The position numbers and the translations under genes were made by a program. Shown piece after piece: positions 1-9,278 of a DNA stretch of 64,000 nt; within the stretch, counting starts at the first letter, position 1; every line of letters begins with the position of its first letter. The stretch comes from an uncultured Erythrobacter sp. (GTDB lineage: Bacteria; Pseudomonadota; Alphaproteobacteria; Sphingomonadales; Sphingomonadaceae): assembly GCA_947495695.1 (NCBI GenBank), contig CANLZP010000002.1, positions 723,255 to 787,254 of the forward strand. Direction: 5' to 3'. Under the pieces are notes generated by a model that saw only the letters and a program-made list of their open reading frames with translations, did not search any database and was not told the origin of the DNA.

Positions 1-67
1 AACTTCGGGCCGCATTCGCTTTCTATAGCCGCTTGCGCGATATTGGCGAGTGCCCTACCCGCCTGTC

Positions 68-346
68 ATGCCCGACGCATTGACATTTCCCGCCCGAATG
101 GCCCGCACCAAATTTCGCAGCTGGCATCGTGGTACCCGCGAAGCTGACTATATCTTTGGCGGTTTCTTTGACCGCTATTCTGCTGATTGGACCGAGGCCG
201 AGCTGGCCTGGTTCGAGGCTTTGCTGGACCAAGAAGATGTCGATGTGATCGGCTGGGCCATGGGGACCATTGCGGTGCCGCAAGAATTTTCAGGGCCGCA
301 AATGGATTTGATGAAACAGCTCGATTTTGTGGACATTCCGCGCTGA
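68..346 (+). CDS. sdhE: SdhE/DUF339 FAD assembly factor for succinate dehydrogenase
   Basis: Small acidic protein of about 92 residues with the SdhE hallmark RSWHRGTREAD followed by a GGFFDRY stretch; the RGxxE core is the part that family members use to help attach FAD covalently to SdhA. It lies 41 nt upstream of mfd, a pairing seen in sphingomonads. The start is uncertain: ATG at 68 is used here, an in-frame GTG at 50 and ATG at 98 are alternatives, and none has a good ribosome binding site. Acts in the cytoplasm on the succinate dehydrogenase flavoprotein. Product identity is firm, the first residues are not. Confidence 0.88.
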   Translation: MPDALTFPARMARTKFRSWHRGTREADYIFGGFFDRYSADWTEAELAWFEALLDQEDVDVIGWAMGTIAVPQEFSGPQMDLMKQLDFVDIPR

Positions 347-387
347 TCGGGCACAGCGCCGCAAACTTAGCCAACAATTGAACCGCA

Positions 388-3300
388 ATGCCTGATTTCA
401 ACCGCATCTTATCGGCCAAGTCGCCGCTGACCTTGTCCTCTATCGCCCGTGGTGCGCAGCCATTGGTGATGAGCGATCTGGCGCGCGCTGCGACAGGCCG
501 CGCGGTGTTCATCGCGCCCGATGATACCAGCATGCGCAGCATTGCAGAGGCAGCCAAATTCTTCGCTCCAGAGCTGGAAGTGGTGGAATTTCCGGCATGG
601 GATTGCCTGCCTTATGACCGCGCCAGCCCGGCCTTGTCCGTCAGTGCCAAACGGCTTGCTGCTCTGTTCCGACTGCAGGCCGAACATTCTGGCGCGCAAT
701 TGGTGGTCACCACTGTCAACGCGATTCTGCAACGCGTGCTGACGCCGTTTCGCATCCGTGAAAGCGTGCGCGAGTTCAAACAAGGAACCACCATCGGGCA
801 CGATAGTCTGGCCGCATTGTTGCAACGCCAGGGCTATTCGCGCACCGATACAGTAATTGACCATGGCGAATTCGCCTTGCGCGGATCGATTGTCGACATC
901 TTCCCTTCCAGTCTTGATCAAGGCTTGCGCCTAGATTTCTTTGGCGACGAGTTGGAAAGTCTGCGGCTGTTCGATCCGGCGACGCAGATGTCGGTCGGCA
1001 CCCTGAAGAACCATTTATTGCTGCCCGCCAGCGAAGCCTTGCTGGATGAAGACAGCATCAAACGCTTCCGCACCCGGTATCGCGAGAAGTTTGGAGCCAC
1101 CGCCACCCAAGACCCACTGTATGAGGCAGTGAGCGATGGACGCCGCCTGGCCGGGATGGAGCACTGGCTGCCTCTGTTCGAAGACAGGCTGGCCACATTG
1201 TTCGACTATCTGTCTGCCGATGACGATGTGGTGGTGATAGATAGCGGAGCCATTGCCGCCAGCGAAGAACGCTTGTCCGACATTGCCGATTATCACCGCT
1301 CTCGCGAGCGCGCTGCGGGTCAAGCTGCGGGCAGTTTTCGCCCGCTACCCCAAGACGCATTGTATCTGTCTTCAGACGAATTCCGGGATGGGATGGCGCA
1401 GCACAATGTCCATCGCTGCGTTATTTTTTCCGAACCGCCCAGCGATAGCGTAGTGGACTTTGGCTTTACCTCTGCACGCGATTTCGCGCCCGAACGCGCG
1501 CGCGGTCACAATATTTACGAGGCTGCAGGCAAGCACCTCAGCCAAATCGCCAAATCGGGGCGTAAGCCGATCCTCGCCGCCTATTCGACCGGCAGCCGCT
1601 CGCGCATAGCCTCGATCCTGTCCGAGGCGGGCGTGCAAACCAGCCAGGCCGACAACTGGCAAGAAGCACTGGGCCTGGCTGCAAAGGGTCAGACGGCAGC
1701 GATGGTTCTGCCCTTGGAAACCGGCTTTGCCAATGATCAGATCGAGCTGCTGACCGAGCAGGATGTGCTGGGTGACAGGCTGGTTCGGCGTAAGAAGCGG
1801 CGCAAGGATTCCGACGCCTTTCTGGCCGAATTGCAGGCGTTAGGTCGCGGCGATCTCGTGGTGCATGTCGATCACGGGATTGGCAAATATCTGGGCCTGG
1901 AACCCGTTGCCGTGGGCAAGAGCCAGCATGATTGCGTGATGCTGGAATATCGCGGCGGGGACAAATTGTTCATCCCGGTCGAGAATATCGATGTGCTGTC
2001 GCGCTATGGCAGTTCCGAAGATGCCGTCATGCTCGATCGATTGGGCGGAGAAGCATGGCAAAAGCGCCGTTCGCAACTGAAGGAACGTATCCGTGCGATA
2101 GCCGGTGAGTTGATGCAGGTTGCAGCGCAACGTGCGCTTAGAAAAGCGCCTGTGCTGGAGACCGATGAGTCGGGCTTCAACCAGTTTGTCGAACGCTTCC
2201 CATGGGACGAAACCGACGATCAAGACCGCGCGATTGACGATACTTTGCGCGATCTGGCCAGCGGCCGCCCAATGGACAGATTGGTTTGCGGTGATGTTGG
2301 CTTTGGCAAAACAGAAGTCGCGTTGCGGGCCGCATTTGTGGCCGCAATGGGCGGTCAGCAAGTGGCAATCGTTGCCCCAACCACTCTGCTTGCGCGCCAA
2401 CACTACACCAATTTCGTAGAGCGCTTTGCCGGCTTTCCTCTGAAGATCGGGCGGCTGTCCCGATTGGTCCCCGCCAAAGAAGCCAGCGAAACCCGCGATG
2501 GGCTGACCAGCGGCGATATCGATATTGTGATCGGAACCCATGCGATCCTTTCCAAGAGCACCAAGTTTCGCAATCTGGGCCTGGTGATTGTTGACGAGGA
2601 ACAACGCTTTGGTGTGACGCATAAGGAAAAGCTGAAGCAGCTGCGCGCCGATGTGCATGTCCTCACCCTCACCGCAACGCCCATCCCCCGCACTTTGCAG
2701 ATGGCAATGACTGGCTTGCGCGAACTGTCCACTATCCAGACCCCGCCGGTCGACCGCTTGGCGGTGCGTACTTATGTGATGGAATGGGACGATATGGTCA
2801 TGCGCGAGGCCTTGCTGCGCGAACACCATCGAGGGGGCCAGAGCTTTATCGTGGTGCCGCGCATTTCCGACATGGCCGATGTGGAAGAATGGCTGCGCGA
2901 AAATGTGCCCGAGGTGAAAACCGTGTCTGCTCATGGTCAGATGGGCGCGAACGAGGTCGAAGAGCGCATGAGCGCCTTTTACGACCGGAAATATGATGTG
3001 CTGCTCTCAACAACCATCGTTGAAAGCGGGTTGGATATTCCCAGCGCCAATACGATCATCATCCATCGTGCGGACCGCTTTGGCCTCGCCCAATTGTACC
3101 AGCTGCGCGGCCGTGTTGGCCGATCAAAGTTGCGCGCCTATGCCTATCTAACCTATGGCAAAGACACGCAATTGTCCGAAATTGCCGAGAAGCGTCTGAA
3201 GGTGTTGGGTGATCTGGATTCGCTGGGCGCTGGCTTTCAACTTGCTAGCCATGATCTGGACATTCGCGGGGCAGGCAATCTGCTGGGCGATGAGCAATCG

Positions 3301-3873
3301 GGCCATATCCGCGAAGTGGGCTTCGAACTATACCAATCCATGCTGGAGGACGCGATTTTGGCGGCCAAAGCCGGTGCAGCCGGGCTGGAACCGGAACGCG
3401 AGGGCCTCTCGCCCCAGATCACGGTTGATGCGCCGATTATGATCCCCGAGGATTACGTGCCGGATCTGGCCGTTCGCATGGCGCTGTATCGCCGCTTGAA
3501 CGATGCCAAGGACAAGGCCGAGATTGAAGCGATGGCAGCCGAGATGATCGACCGCTTCGGCCCCTTGCCCGATTCAACCGCCAATCTGGTGAAATTGATC
3601 GAGATCAAGCATCAGGCCATCGAGGCCAGCATTGCCAAGATCGATGTTGGTGCCCGCGGCACTCTGGTCAGTTTCCACAAGGATGATTTCCCCGATCCCG
3701 TCGGGCTGCTGGCCTATGTCGATCGCCTGCAAGGTACGGCCAAACTGCGTCCCGATATGAAGCTGGTTATCAATCGCGCATGGAATGATCCGCAAAGCCG
3801 GTTGAACGGGCTGTTCCAGCTGACCAAGGGGCTCAGCAATGTGGTGAAAAAGGCGAAGAAGGCCAAGGCCTAA
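388..3873 (+). CDS. mfd: Transcription-repair coupling factor Mfd
   Basis: An 1161-aa protein of full family length. It carries a UvrB-homologous N-terminal part, an RNA-polymerase-interaction region, and an SF2 translocase with Walker A GDVGFGKT (about residues 634-641) and a DEEQRFG box (about 737). A RecG-like TRG segment and a C-terminal domain follow. Mfd removes RNA polymerase stalled at lesions and recruits UvrA for transcription-coupled repair. The gene ends in a convergent overlap with the EAL gene (its TAA at 3871-3873 overlaps that gene's TAG on the other strand). No strong ribosome binding site precedes the ATG. Confidence 0.97.
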   Translation: MPDFNRILSAKSPLTLSSIARGAQPLVMSDLARAATGRAVFIAPDDTSMRSIAEAAKFFAPELEVVEFPAWDCLPYDRASPALSVSAKRLAALFRLQAEHSGAQLVVTTVNAILQRVLTPFRIRESVREFKQGTTIGHDSLAALLQRQGYSRTDTVIDHGEFALRGSIVDIFPSSLDQGLRLDFFGDELESLRLFDPATQMSVGTLKNHLLLPASEALLDEDSIKRFRTRYREKFGATATQDPLYEAVSDGRRLAGMEHWLPLFEDRLATLFDYLSADDDVVVIDSGAIAASEERLSDIADYHRSRERAAGQAAGSFRPLPQDALYLSSDEFRDGMAQHNVHRCVIFSEPPSDSVVDFGFTSARDFAPERARGHNIYEAAGKHLSQIAKSGRKPILAAYSTGSRSRIASILSEAGVQTSQADNWQEALGLAAKGQTAAMVLPLETGFANDQIELLTEQDVLGDRLVRRKKRRKDSDAFLAELQALGRGDLVVHVDHGIGKYLGLEPVAVGKSQHDCVMLEYRGGDKLFIPVENIDVLSRYGSSEDAVMLDRLGGEAWQKRRSQLKERIRAIAGELMQVAAQRALRKAPVLETDESGFNQFVERFPWDETDDQDRAIDDTLRDLASGRPMDRLVCGDVGFGKTEVALRAAFVAAMGGQQVAIVAPTTLLARQHYTNFVERFAGFPLKIGRLSRLVPAKEASETRDGLTSGDIDIVIGTHAILSKSTKFRNLGLVIVDEEQRFGVTHKEKLKQLRADVHVLTLTATPIPRTLQMAMTGLRELSTIQTPPVDRLAVRTYVMEWDDMVMREALLREHHRGGQSFIVVPRISDMADVEEWLRENVPEVKTVSAHGQMGANEVEERMSAFYDRKYDVLLSTTIVESGLDIPSANTIIIHRADRFGLAQLYQLRGRVGRSKLRAYAYLTYGKDTQLSEIAEKRLKVLGDLDSLGAGFQLASHDLDIRGAGNLLGDEQSGHIREVGFELYQSMLEDAILAAKAGAAGLEPEREGLSPQITVDAPIMIPEDYVPDLAVRMALYRRLNDAKDKAEIEAMAAEMIDRFGPLPDSTANLVKLIEIKHQAIEASIAKIDVGARGTLVSFHKDDFPDPVGLLAYVDRLQGTAKLRPDMKLVINRAWNDPQSRLNGLFQLTKGLSNVVKKAKKAKA

Positions 3874-4679
3874 GCGCGGGCCAATTGCAACATCGCTGCC
3901 GGATCAATCGGCTCTGACCGCAAGAAACCCTGCCACAGCGCGCAACCCTCCTCCACGATCACATCCAATTGTTCCTGGCTCTCGATACCCTCGGCCACAA
4001 TATCCAGATCCAGAGCTCGGCACAAAGCCACGATGGCGCGTAGAACTTCCAGATCGCGCTTGTCGCTGGCAATGCCTTCAACCATCGAACGATCCAGCTT
4101 GATCACATCGAGCGGGAGCAGCTTAAGGTAACGGAAATTGCAAAATCCTGCACCAAAATCGTCCAGCGCAATACGAAATCCAGCATCATGCAAAGTTCCT
4201 AGCGCCGTCGCTGCGAAATCCAAATCGGTCAGCAAAATATCTTCGGTAATTTCCAGCGTCAGGCGGTCCGGTGTAAAGCGCGAGCGTTCAACAACCTCGA
4301 TGAATGTCTGCGCAAAAATTCCTTCCGCCAATTCCTCAGGAGTAATGTTGAGCGACAAGCGCATCTCTTGCGGCCAGTCCGCCGCCATATCCAACGCCTT
4401 TGCCACGATATGGCGCGACAAAGGCGCAACCAGCGAGGCTTTCTCAGCAATCGCAAACAAATCCCGTGCGCCCACCACGTCACGGCTGGGATGATGCCAC
4501 CGCGCAAGCGCTTCTGCGCCGTTAATTTCTCCGGTCACTGTAGACACTTGGGGTTGGAACAGAACTTGAATTTCATCCCTTCCCAATGCCTTCAGCAAAT
4601 CGGATTCCAGCGCGCGCGCAACCGCATCTGGTAGGTCAGCTCCACGCATAGATCGGGGCAGGTAAGGAATATCGGCCAT
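3870..4679 (-). CDS. EAL-domain cyclic-di-GMP phosphodiesterase
   Basis: A stand-alone EAL domain of 269 residues with no GGDEF, PAS or membrane segment. The catalytic set looks complete: AEALARW (EAL motif), LNITPEEL (Asn), LEITED (Glu), ALDDFGAG (Asp pair), IKLDR (Lys), AEGIE (Glu) and a WQGF ending. It should therefore hydrolyse c-di-GMP to pGpG in the cytoplasm. ATG at 4679 is chosen because the longer reading frame would run into the 5' end of the divergent nadK. A weak purine stretch lies upstream. With nothing fused to it, its activity is probably set by expression or a partner. Confidence 0.88.
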   Translation of the reverse strand: MADIPYLPRSMRGADLPDAVARALESDLLKALGRDEIQVLFQPQVSTVTGEINGAEALARWHHPSRDVVGARDLFAIAEKASLVAPLSRHIVAKALDMAADWPQEMRLSLNITPEELAEGIFAQTFIEVVERSRFTPDRLTLEITEDILLTDLDFAATALGTLHDAGFRIALDDFGAGFCNFRYLKLLPLDVIKLDRSMVEGIASDKRDLEVLRAIVALCRALDLDIVAEGIESQEQLDVIVEEGCALWQGFLRSEPIDPAAMLQLARA

Positions 4680-4797
4680 GCTGTCTCTATAGAGAGGTTC
4701 GCCGGTGATTGCGCGATGCAATTGCAGGCCCGTTGAATTATGGCACACTTGGCCATAATAACACTGCAAGCAGCCTGCGGGCGAGAGGGGCACTGAA

Positions 4798-5589
4798 TTG
4801 GCCAAGCCGAACGACTTTACCAAGCTTGCACTGCTCGCATCCGATACGCCGCGCGCGCAAGCGGCCTATGCCGAGTTGCATCCTCAGCATGATTGGGTCC
4901 CATTGGAGCATGCCGAGGTCGCCATAGTATTGGGCGGCGATGGCTTCATGCTGCAAACCTTGCATGCCATGCTGGACAGTGGCCGGGTCATCCCCGCCTA
5001 TGGTATGAATTTGGGAACCGTTGGCTTCCTGATGAACAATTATCGCCTTGGGAAAAACATTCAGGAGCGGTTGAGCAAAGCGCGCGCGATGGCAATCGCT
5101 CCCCTTAGGATGGACGCCATTAGCAATTCGGGTGAAACGCATTCGATCAGCGCCATCAACGAAGTCTCGCTGCTGCGTGAAACGCGCCAAACGGCCAAGA
5201 TCGAAGTGACAGTGGGTCGCAAGGTGCGGATCAAGGAATTGGTGTGTGACGGCGTACTCGTTTCAACCCCTGCTGGCTCAACCGCCTATAACCTCTCGGC
5301 CAATGGTCCGATCCTGCCACTCGATTCAGAATTGCTGGCGCTTACTCCGATCAGCGCCTTTCGTCCGCGCCGATGGCGCGGCGCCATCGTGCCCGATCGG
5401 TTGAAGATAAAGTTTCGCGTGTTGGAAATGGACAAGCGGCCTGTGTCCGTGGTTGCTGACCAGAAAGAGTTCCACGATATCGCCGAAGTCTCGCTCAGTT
5501 TGGCGCGAGAGGCCGAGCTGACTTTGCTGTTTGATCCGGGCCATGCGTTGGACGAACGGATCGTTGCTGAACAATTTATTGTTGGATGA
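4798..5589 (+). CDS. nadK: NAD kinase
   Basis: A 263-aa ATP-NAD kinase that makes NADP from NAD in the cytoplasm. The GGDG phosphate-binding motif is at residues 46-49 in the form GGDGF, as in many alphaproteobacteria. GMNLGTVGFLMN, NEVSLLRE and the glycine-rich STPAGSTAYNLSANGP stretch are also present. The start is a TTG at 4798, supported by GAGAGGGG about 8 nt upstream; no ATG fits the conserved N-terminus. It is divergent from the EAL gene and followed by tRNA-Asn. Confidence 0.95.
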   Translation: MAKPNDFTKLALLASDTPRAQAAYAELHPQHDWVPLEHAEVAIVLGGDGFMLQTLHAMLDSGRVIPAYGMNLGTVGFLMNNYRLGKNIQERLSKARAMAIAPLRMDAISNSGETHSISAINEVSLLRETRQTAKIEVTVGRKVRIKELVCDGVLVSTPAGSTAYNLSANGPILPLDSELLALTPISAFRPRRWRGAIVPDRLKIKFRVLEMDKRPVSVVADQKEFHDIAEVSLSLAREAELTLLFDPGHALDERIVAEQFIVG

Positions 5590-5669
5590 ATTTTGCTTCA
5601 ATGCAAGTCGGCCCTTGCCAAACGAATTCGTCGCCAATATAGGCGCATCCCTGCCTGTCAAAAGGCTGC

Positions 5670-5744
5670 TCCCCGATAGCTCAGCGGTAGAGTAGGTGAC
5701 TGTTAATCACTTGGTCGTTGGTTCGAATCCAACTCGGGGAGCCA
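5670..5744 (+). tRNA. tRNA-Asn (GTT), integration target
   Basis: Complete cloverleaf: the acceptor TCCCCGA pairs with TCGGGGA, followed by a G discriminator and an encoded CCA. The D arm contains AGCTCAGCGGT, the anticodon is GTT in the loop CTGTTAA, and the T arm is GGTTCGAATCC. The 3' 47 nt are repeated exactly at 16448-16494, the mark of an integrative element inserted in the 3' half of the gene and restoring it. The native terminator now sits beyond the right repeat. Confidence 0.97.
5698..5744 (+). repeat. attL: left copy of the 47-bp att repeat
   Basis: Begins at GACTGTTAATC in the anticodon arm and ends at the encoded CCA; identical to 16448-16494. Just inside the element a perfect 7-bp hairpin, AGCCATT/AATGGCT (5740-5758), overlaps the CCA end; it may serve recombination or transcript ending. 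Confidence 0.95.
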
Positions 5745-5788
5745 TTTTTTCAATGGCTTAGATGTTTCCAGCTACACCTAAGCTAAGC

Positions 5789-5798
5789 CTAGGTAGCA
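5789..5798 (+). repeat. Putative arm-type integrase/Xis site, left
   Basis: CTAGGTAGCA occurs here and again in the same orientation at 16320-16329, each inside the element near its end (about 45 and 118 bp from the repeats). Both are embedded in further GCTA/TAGGTA-rich sequence. The pairing of a 10-mer at both ends suggests integrase arm or excisionase sites; this is inference from position only. Confidence 0.4.
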
Positions 5799-5913
5799 AA
5801 TAGGTATCGGTGCGTTTCATTTCGGAAGGGTAGGACTGCCCTGCTGACCCCAAGCTGCCTCCACCTCTAATACCCCCCTGTCGGTATATGAGAAAATTTC
5901 TTGATAATCTCAC

Positions 5914-8157
5914 TTATCCGAATCTTTGCTTCACGTAGTCGGTGATCGACAACCCAGATAGCTCAGCAGTCGCATTGCCTCCTCGCACAAAGAAGCGCTG
6001 CTCTTTTCCATCTTTCAGAAATGCGGGCTTGGGTCCTTTCTCGCACTTAATTGATAGGACTCGCTCGCCGTCCTCGTCCTCGAAATGTGGATGGACATAC
6101 GGAAGGAACACGTCGCCCATACGGTCCTTTATAAGGTTCACTAGGTGAAGACCCATCTTGTCCTCGTTCGGGAACTTGTCGGCTCCAATTCCTAGGACTT
6201 CGCCATCGTCCGCTACGCCAATTAACAATGTGCCCCCTTGAGCATTGAGGAAGCCAGCTATTGTCTTAAGCGCACTTAGATGCATTTTCTCGTCTGGCTG
6301 GCCCGTGTGCAGGTTGGTCCTCAACGTTGACTTGAACTCAACAGCTCCTGTTTCTCCACCACTGATAAGGTCAGCAATTTCAGGCGGAGCGGCTGGACTA
6401 CCTTTTGTGGCCCCTCTCAGCTGCTCCCAAGCGCGGCGGACAACCTTCGCCATACGAAGTCGCCGCTCAACCAAGAATTCTTTATAGGGCATCTCCCACC
6501 ACAGGTGCGGCAGGGCATGAAGATCATACAAGCGCTCTCGATCGCTCGCAGATAGCTCCGCGTCGATTTCAGGGACGTAGCTTGAAGGCGATTGCTTCCC
6601 AATTTTGATGTTTTTGGGCCACTCAACAGGAGCGAAGTTCGCTATCTGATTTATCTGCTTCAGGTCACCAACCCCCTGCTCTTCAAGGTAGCCTCTAGGA
6701 AAGAGGTGGTGCTGCTCTAGCGCAGCCTTAGTGCCTTTGATTGCAGGATCGACCATTGCTGCGATCTTAAGTGGGCTAAACAAAGCAGGAGCGTCCAACA
6801 TGATAAGCGCAGCCTGATATGCGAAGAGAGTTGGACTGCGCGATGCTGATGTCGCCAACTGGCTTGGAAGGGTTATCTCCCAAAAGTCGTTTGTCAGTGT
6901 CGTATCACAGATGTCCCTTAGTCTACTGAGAAACGCTTCCCCGCTCTCCAAGTCTTTTAGCTGAGACAAGTCCGCCTCGAATCGAGTTTCTGGAGAGCTG
7001 GTGTATCGACCGGTCATTGCTGACATGAAATAGAATTGAGCAATGGCTTGCCGCATCTCTTCGCGGTCAATGCCGTAGTCGCGGATGCCAATCAAATAGA
7101 CCACATAGCTATAGATAATGGCTGTCTCAGAGCTGACCATCTTTTGACCTCGATAGCCAGCGAGCTTGAGCGAATCCAAAAAGTGATGCCAGTTTGCGAG
7201 ATTTAGCACGGCTGCCTGTGCATCTTGCATCAAGCCAAACTGACCGTCTCGCTTCTCTGGGTTATCCAAGCCCGTGGATGCGTCTTTGCCCCGCAGTGCC
7301 CCATACACATTCTTAAGACGTGCTCGTTTTAGCGCGACACCTACAGTTGCTCTTAACATCTGATCCGGCGAAGGTTTAATGAAGTGATTGAAAGGTGAAG
7401 CCTGCCCTTCGCTAGGCACGGTTGCATTAAGGGCAAAGTTTTCAAGCTGCATCCTGCCCTCATCCCAGAAGACAGACATTAAGGTCATGATAAAGTCAGC
7501 TTGGTTGAGAGCTTTCCCCTTGCCATTGATACGGACAAACACCTCGGCAATCGTCTCTTCATCTACCGACGAATCCAAGGTGAGAGCGACAAAGGTATAG
7601 TTGGTCAGATTACGGAGGCTGTCGATAGCGTCCTCGATCTGCTCCTCTTCGTCCTCGGTGATCTCCCGAACTTCGGTGAGCTGTTTCAAGAACGCCTTTC
7701 GGAATGCCCCGGCTTTGAAGTCCGGTGCCCAAAGAACTGAGATATCAGGGATGAACGCCCGGTCTTTCTTGATGGCAGCGTCCGCCACGTCAAAACGACC
7801 GGACAAAGGGTTAAACGCAATCTGTATGCGCTCCTTCTTGAAGTTGGAGCGCAGGACCTCCATGCCCTTAACGACTGCGTAGAGTGAGGTCAGGCGCTGC
7901 TGACCGTCCACGATTGCCAGCTCAGGAACAGACTGTTTTGCACTGGTCCCGATGCTCTTGAGACCTGCATCAACTCCGGTTTTCCAGAACAGAAGAAAAC
8001 CGGCTGGGTATCCACGATATAGGGAATCAAAGAGGTCACGAACGTTGACGTTGGGCCAGACGAAAGGACGCTGAAGCTCGGGCAGGCCAATCTTACCCAT
8101 ATCAATATCCTCGATCAGGGAGGATATTGGTACGTTGCTTGTCGTGAAAATTGCCAT
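5914..8157 (-). CDS. DUF262 (GmrSD-type) nuclease fused to an AlbA_2/Schlafen-like domain
   Basis: A 747-aa protein with three modules. Residues about 1-260 are a DUF262 domain with LQRPFVW (28-34) and the nucleotide-binding IVDGQQR (82-88). Residues about 479-530 contain EQHHLFPR and a following Asn-rich stretch that resembles the HNH-like DUF1524 part of GmrD. Residues about 601-747 are an AlbA_2 domain, seen as GAVEFKSTL and GGTLLIGVADDGEVLG. Known GmrSD systems restrict modified phage DNA using NTP. The ATG at 8157 is chosen because upstream codons overlap the next gene; it leaves a 7-nt gap to that gene. Last gene of a three-gene operon with a methyltransferase. The added AlbA_2 module is unusual. 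Confidence 0.85.
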   Translation of the reverse strand: MAIFTTSNVPISSLIEDIDMGKIGLPELQRPFVWPNVNVRDLFDSLYRGYPAGFLLFWKTGVDAGLKSIGTSAKQSVPELAIVDGQQRLTSLYAVVKGMEVLRSNFKKERIQIAFNPLSGRFDVADAAIKKDRAFIPDISVLWAPDFKAGAFRKAFLKQLTEVREITEDEEEQIEDAIDSLRNLTNYTFVALTLDSSVDEETIAEVFVRINGKGKALNQADFIMTLMSVFWDEGRMQLENFALNATVPSEGQASPFNHFIKPSPDQMLRATVGVALKRARLKNVYGALRGKDASTGLDNPEKRDGQFGLMQDAQAAVLNLANWHHFLDSLKLAGYRGQKMVSSETAIIYSYVVYLIGIRDYGIDREEMRQAIAQFYFMSAMTGRYTSSPETRFEADLSQLKDLESGEAFLSRLRDICDTTLTNDFWEITLPSQLATSASRSPTLFAYQAALIMLDAPALFSPLKIAAMVDPAIKGTKAALEQHHLFPRGYLEEQGVGDLKQINQIANFAPVEWPKNIKIGKQSPSSYVPEIDAELSASDRERLYDLHALPHLWWEMPYKEFLVERRLRMAKVVRRAWEQLRGATKGSPAAPPEIADLISGGETGAVEFKSTLRTNLHTGQPDEKMHLSALKTIAGFLNAQGGTLLIGVADDGEVLGIGADKFPNEDKMGLHLVNLIKDRMGDVFLPYVHPHFEDEDGERVLSIKCEKGPKPAFLKDGKEQRFFVRGGNATAELSGLSITDYVKQRFG

Positions 8158-8164
8158 CTTGCCG

Positions 8165-9268
8165 CTACTTACCTGACTTTCGCCGATTGTCCTCGCGGCA
8201 AAGCATCTGACAGTTTTCAGAATTTGTCTGTCCGCCCTCATGCCAAGGAGTGATATGGTCAGCTTCCATTTCAGAGAACTCAAACGTCTCGCTGCAAACT
8301 GGGCAAACGCCATTTTGGCGCTCGTAGGCCTCACGGCGCTGATTAGGAGTGAAGGCCCTAATATTGAGATGTTTCTCCTTGCGGTTCAACGCATAGGAAT
8401 AAATCCCCTTTTTGTTGGTGACGTCTTCGTCAGCCATCAACGCTGCTACTTCATCCTCGATTGCTGATGGGTCGAGTTTGGCTTCCCTAAATTCATTGTA
8501 GAGGAAGCCCCAAGGCACGCCCTTCATCTCTTTACGATACTGGACAAATACCGCCTTCACCCAATTCAGTACTGAGTTGAAATACAGCCACAGATCGTTG
8601 GCACTTGGTTCATCTTGATGCGCCGACATATAATTCTCTATGTCGCCGTCTTTGGATGCCCATTTGATGGCAGTTTCGAGGTAATCTTGACGAATAACTG
8701 AACCACTCAGGTAGTCAGAACCTAGCCCATAAGCCGGGCAATTGCTTCTACTAAAATATCGCTTGGCGTCAGAAACCCAAGGGCCGTGGTAAACTGCATT
8801 CAGCAGCTCCTGATCTGTCAGCTCTTCGCCTGCAATGTTGATGGTCTTAAACCACTCAAGCTTCTCGCTATCGGTTCCGCTACAAAGATAGACCATTAGC
8901 TCGTAATCTAGGAGCGCATCTCGTTCGTCCTGTTGCAGGTTATGGAAGGCCCTTTTTTCAGGAAAGCTCCCGATCTGCACTGAAAAGTCGCCCTCGACAT
9001 ACTGACAAAGAGAAATGGTTCGCTGCTGTCCATCGATCACTTCAAAGCCCCCATCATCTCGCACAGCCCAGTACATGACGTTGAGAGGGAAACCTTTGGA
9101 CACAGTATCAATAACTGCATCTCGCTGCTTGTCTTTGTAAATGAATTCACGCTGGTAAGGCGGACGGATATCTAGGCGTCCGTCGAATCCTAGAACTCCG
9201 GCCTCCTCATTGTCTTCGTACCCTTGCGTAAGCTCTCGAACGGATATTTCTTTTAGTTCAATTTTCAT
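8165..9268 (-). CDS. DUF262 protein with C-terminal HNH endonuclease
   Basis: A 367-aa protein. The N-terminal DUF262 domain has PPYQREFIY (36-44) and VIDGQQRTISL (77-87), the motif family members use for nucleotide binding or hydrolysis. The C-terminus is a zinc-type HNH nuclease: CPVC at 322-325, EADHITPWHEGG from 335, then Asn352, Cys353, Cys357 and Asn361. It lies 10 nt after the EcoRI-family methyltransferase and 7 nt before the DUF262/AlbA_2 gene, so it is probably co-transcribed. Likely the DNA-cutting subunit of a restriction-type defence system; whether it cuts modified or unmodified DNA is not visible. Confidence 0.88.
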   Translation of the reverse strand: MKIELKEISVRELTQGYEDNEEAGVLGFDGRLDIRPPYQREFIYKDKQRDAVIDTVSKGFPLNVMYWAVRDDGGFEVIDGQQRTISLCQYVEGDFSVQIGSFPEKRAFHNLQQDERDALLDYELMVYLCSGTDSEKLEWFKTINIAGEELTDQELLNAVYHGPWVSDAKRYFSRSNCPAYGLGSDYLSGSVIRQDYLETAIKWASKDGDIENYMSAHQDEPSANDLWLYFNSVLNWVKAVFVQYRKEMKGVPWGFLYNEFREAKLDPSAIEDEVAALMADEDVTNKKGIYSYALNRKEKHLNIRAFTPNQRREAYERQNGVCPVCSETFEFSEMEADHITPWHEGGQTNSENCQMLCREDNRRKSGK

Positions 9269-9278
9269 CGTCGGGCTT

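Noticed and set aside
1840..2934. 364-aa minus-strand open frame inside mfd
   Set aside because: Antisense shadow; His/Gln-rich low-information translation with no family features.
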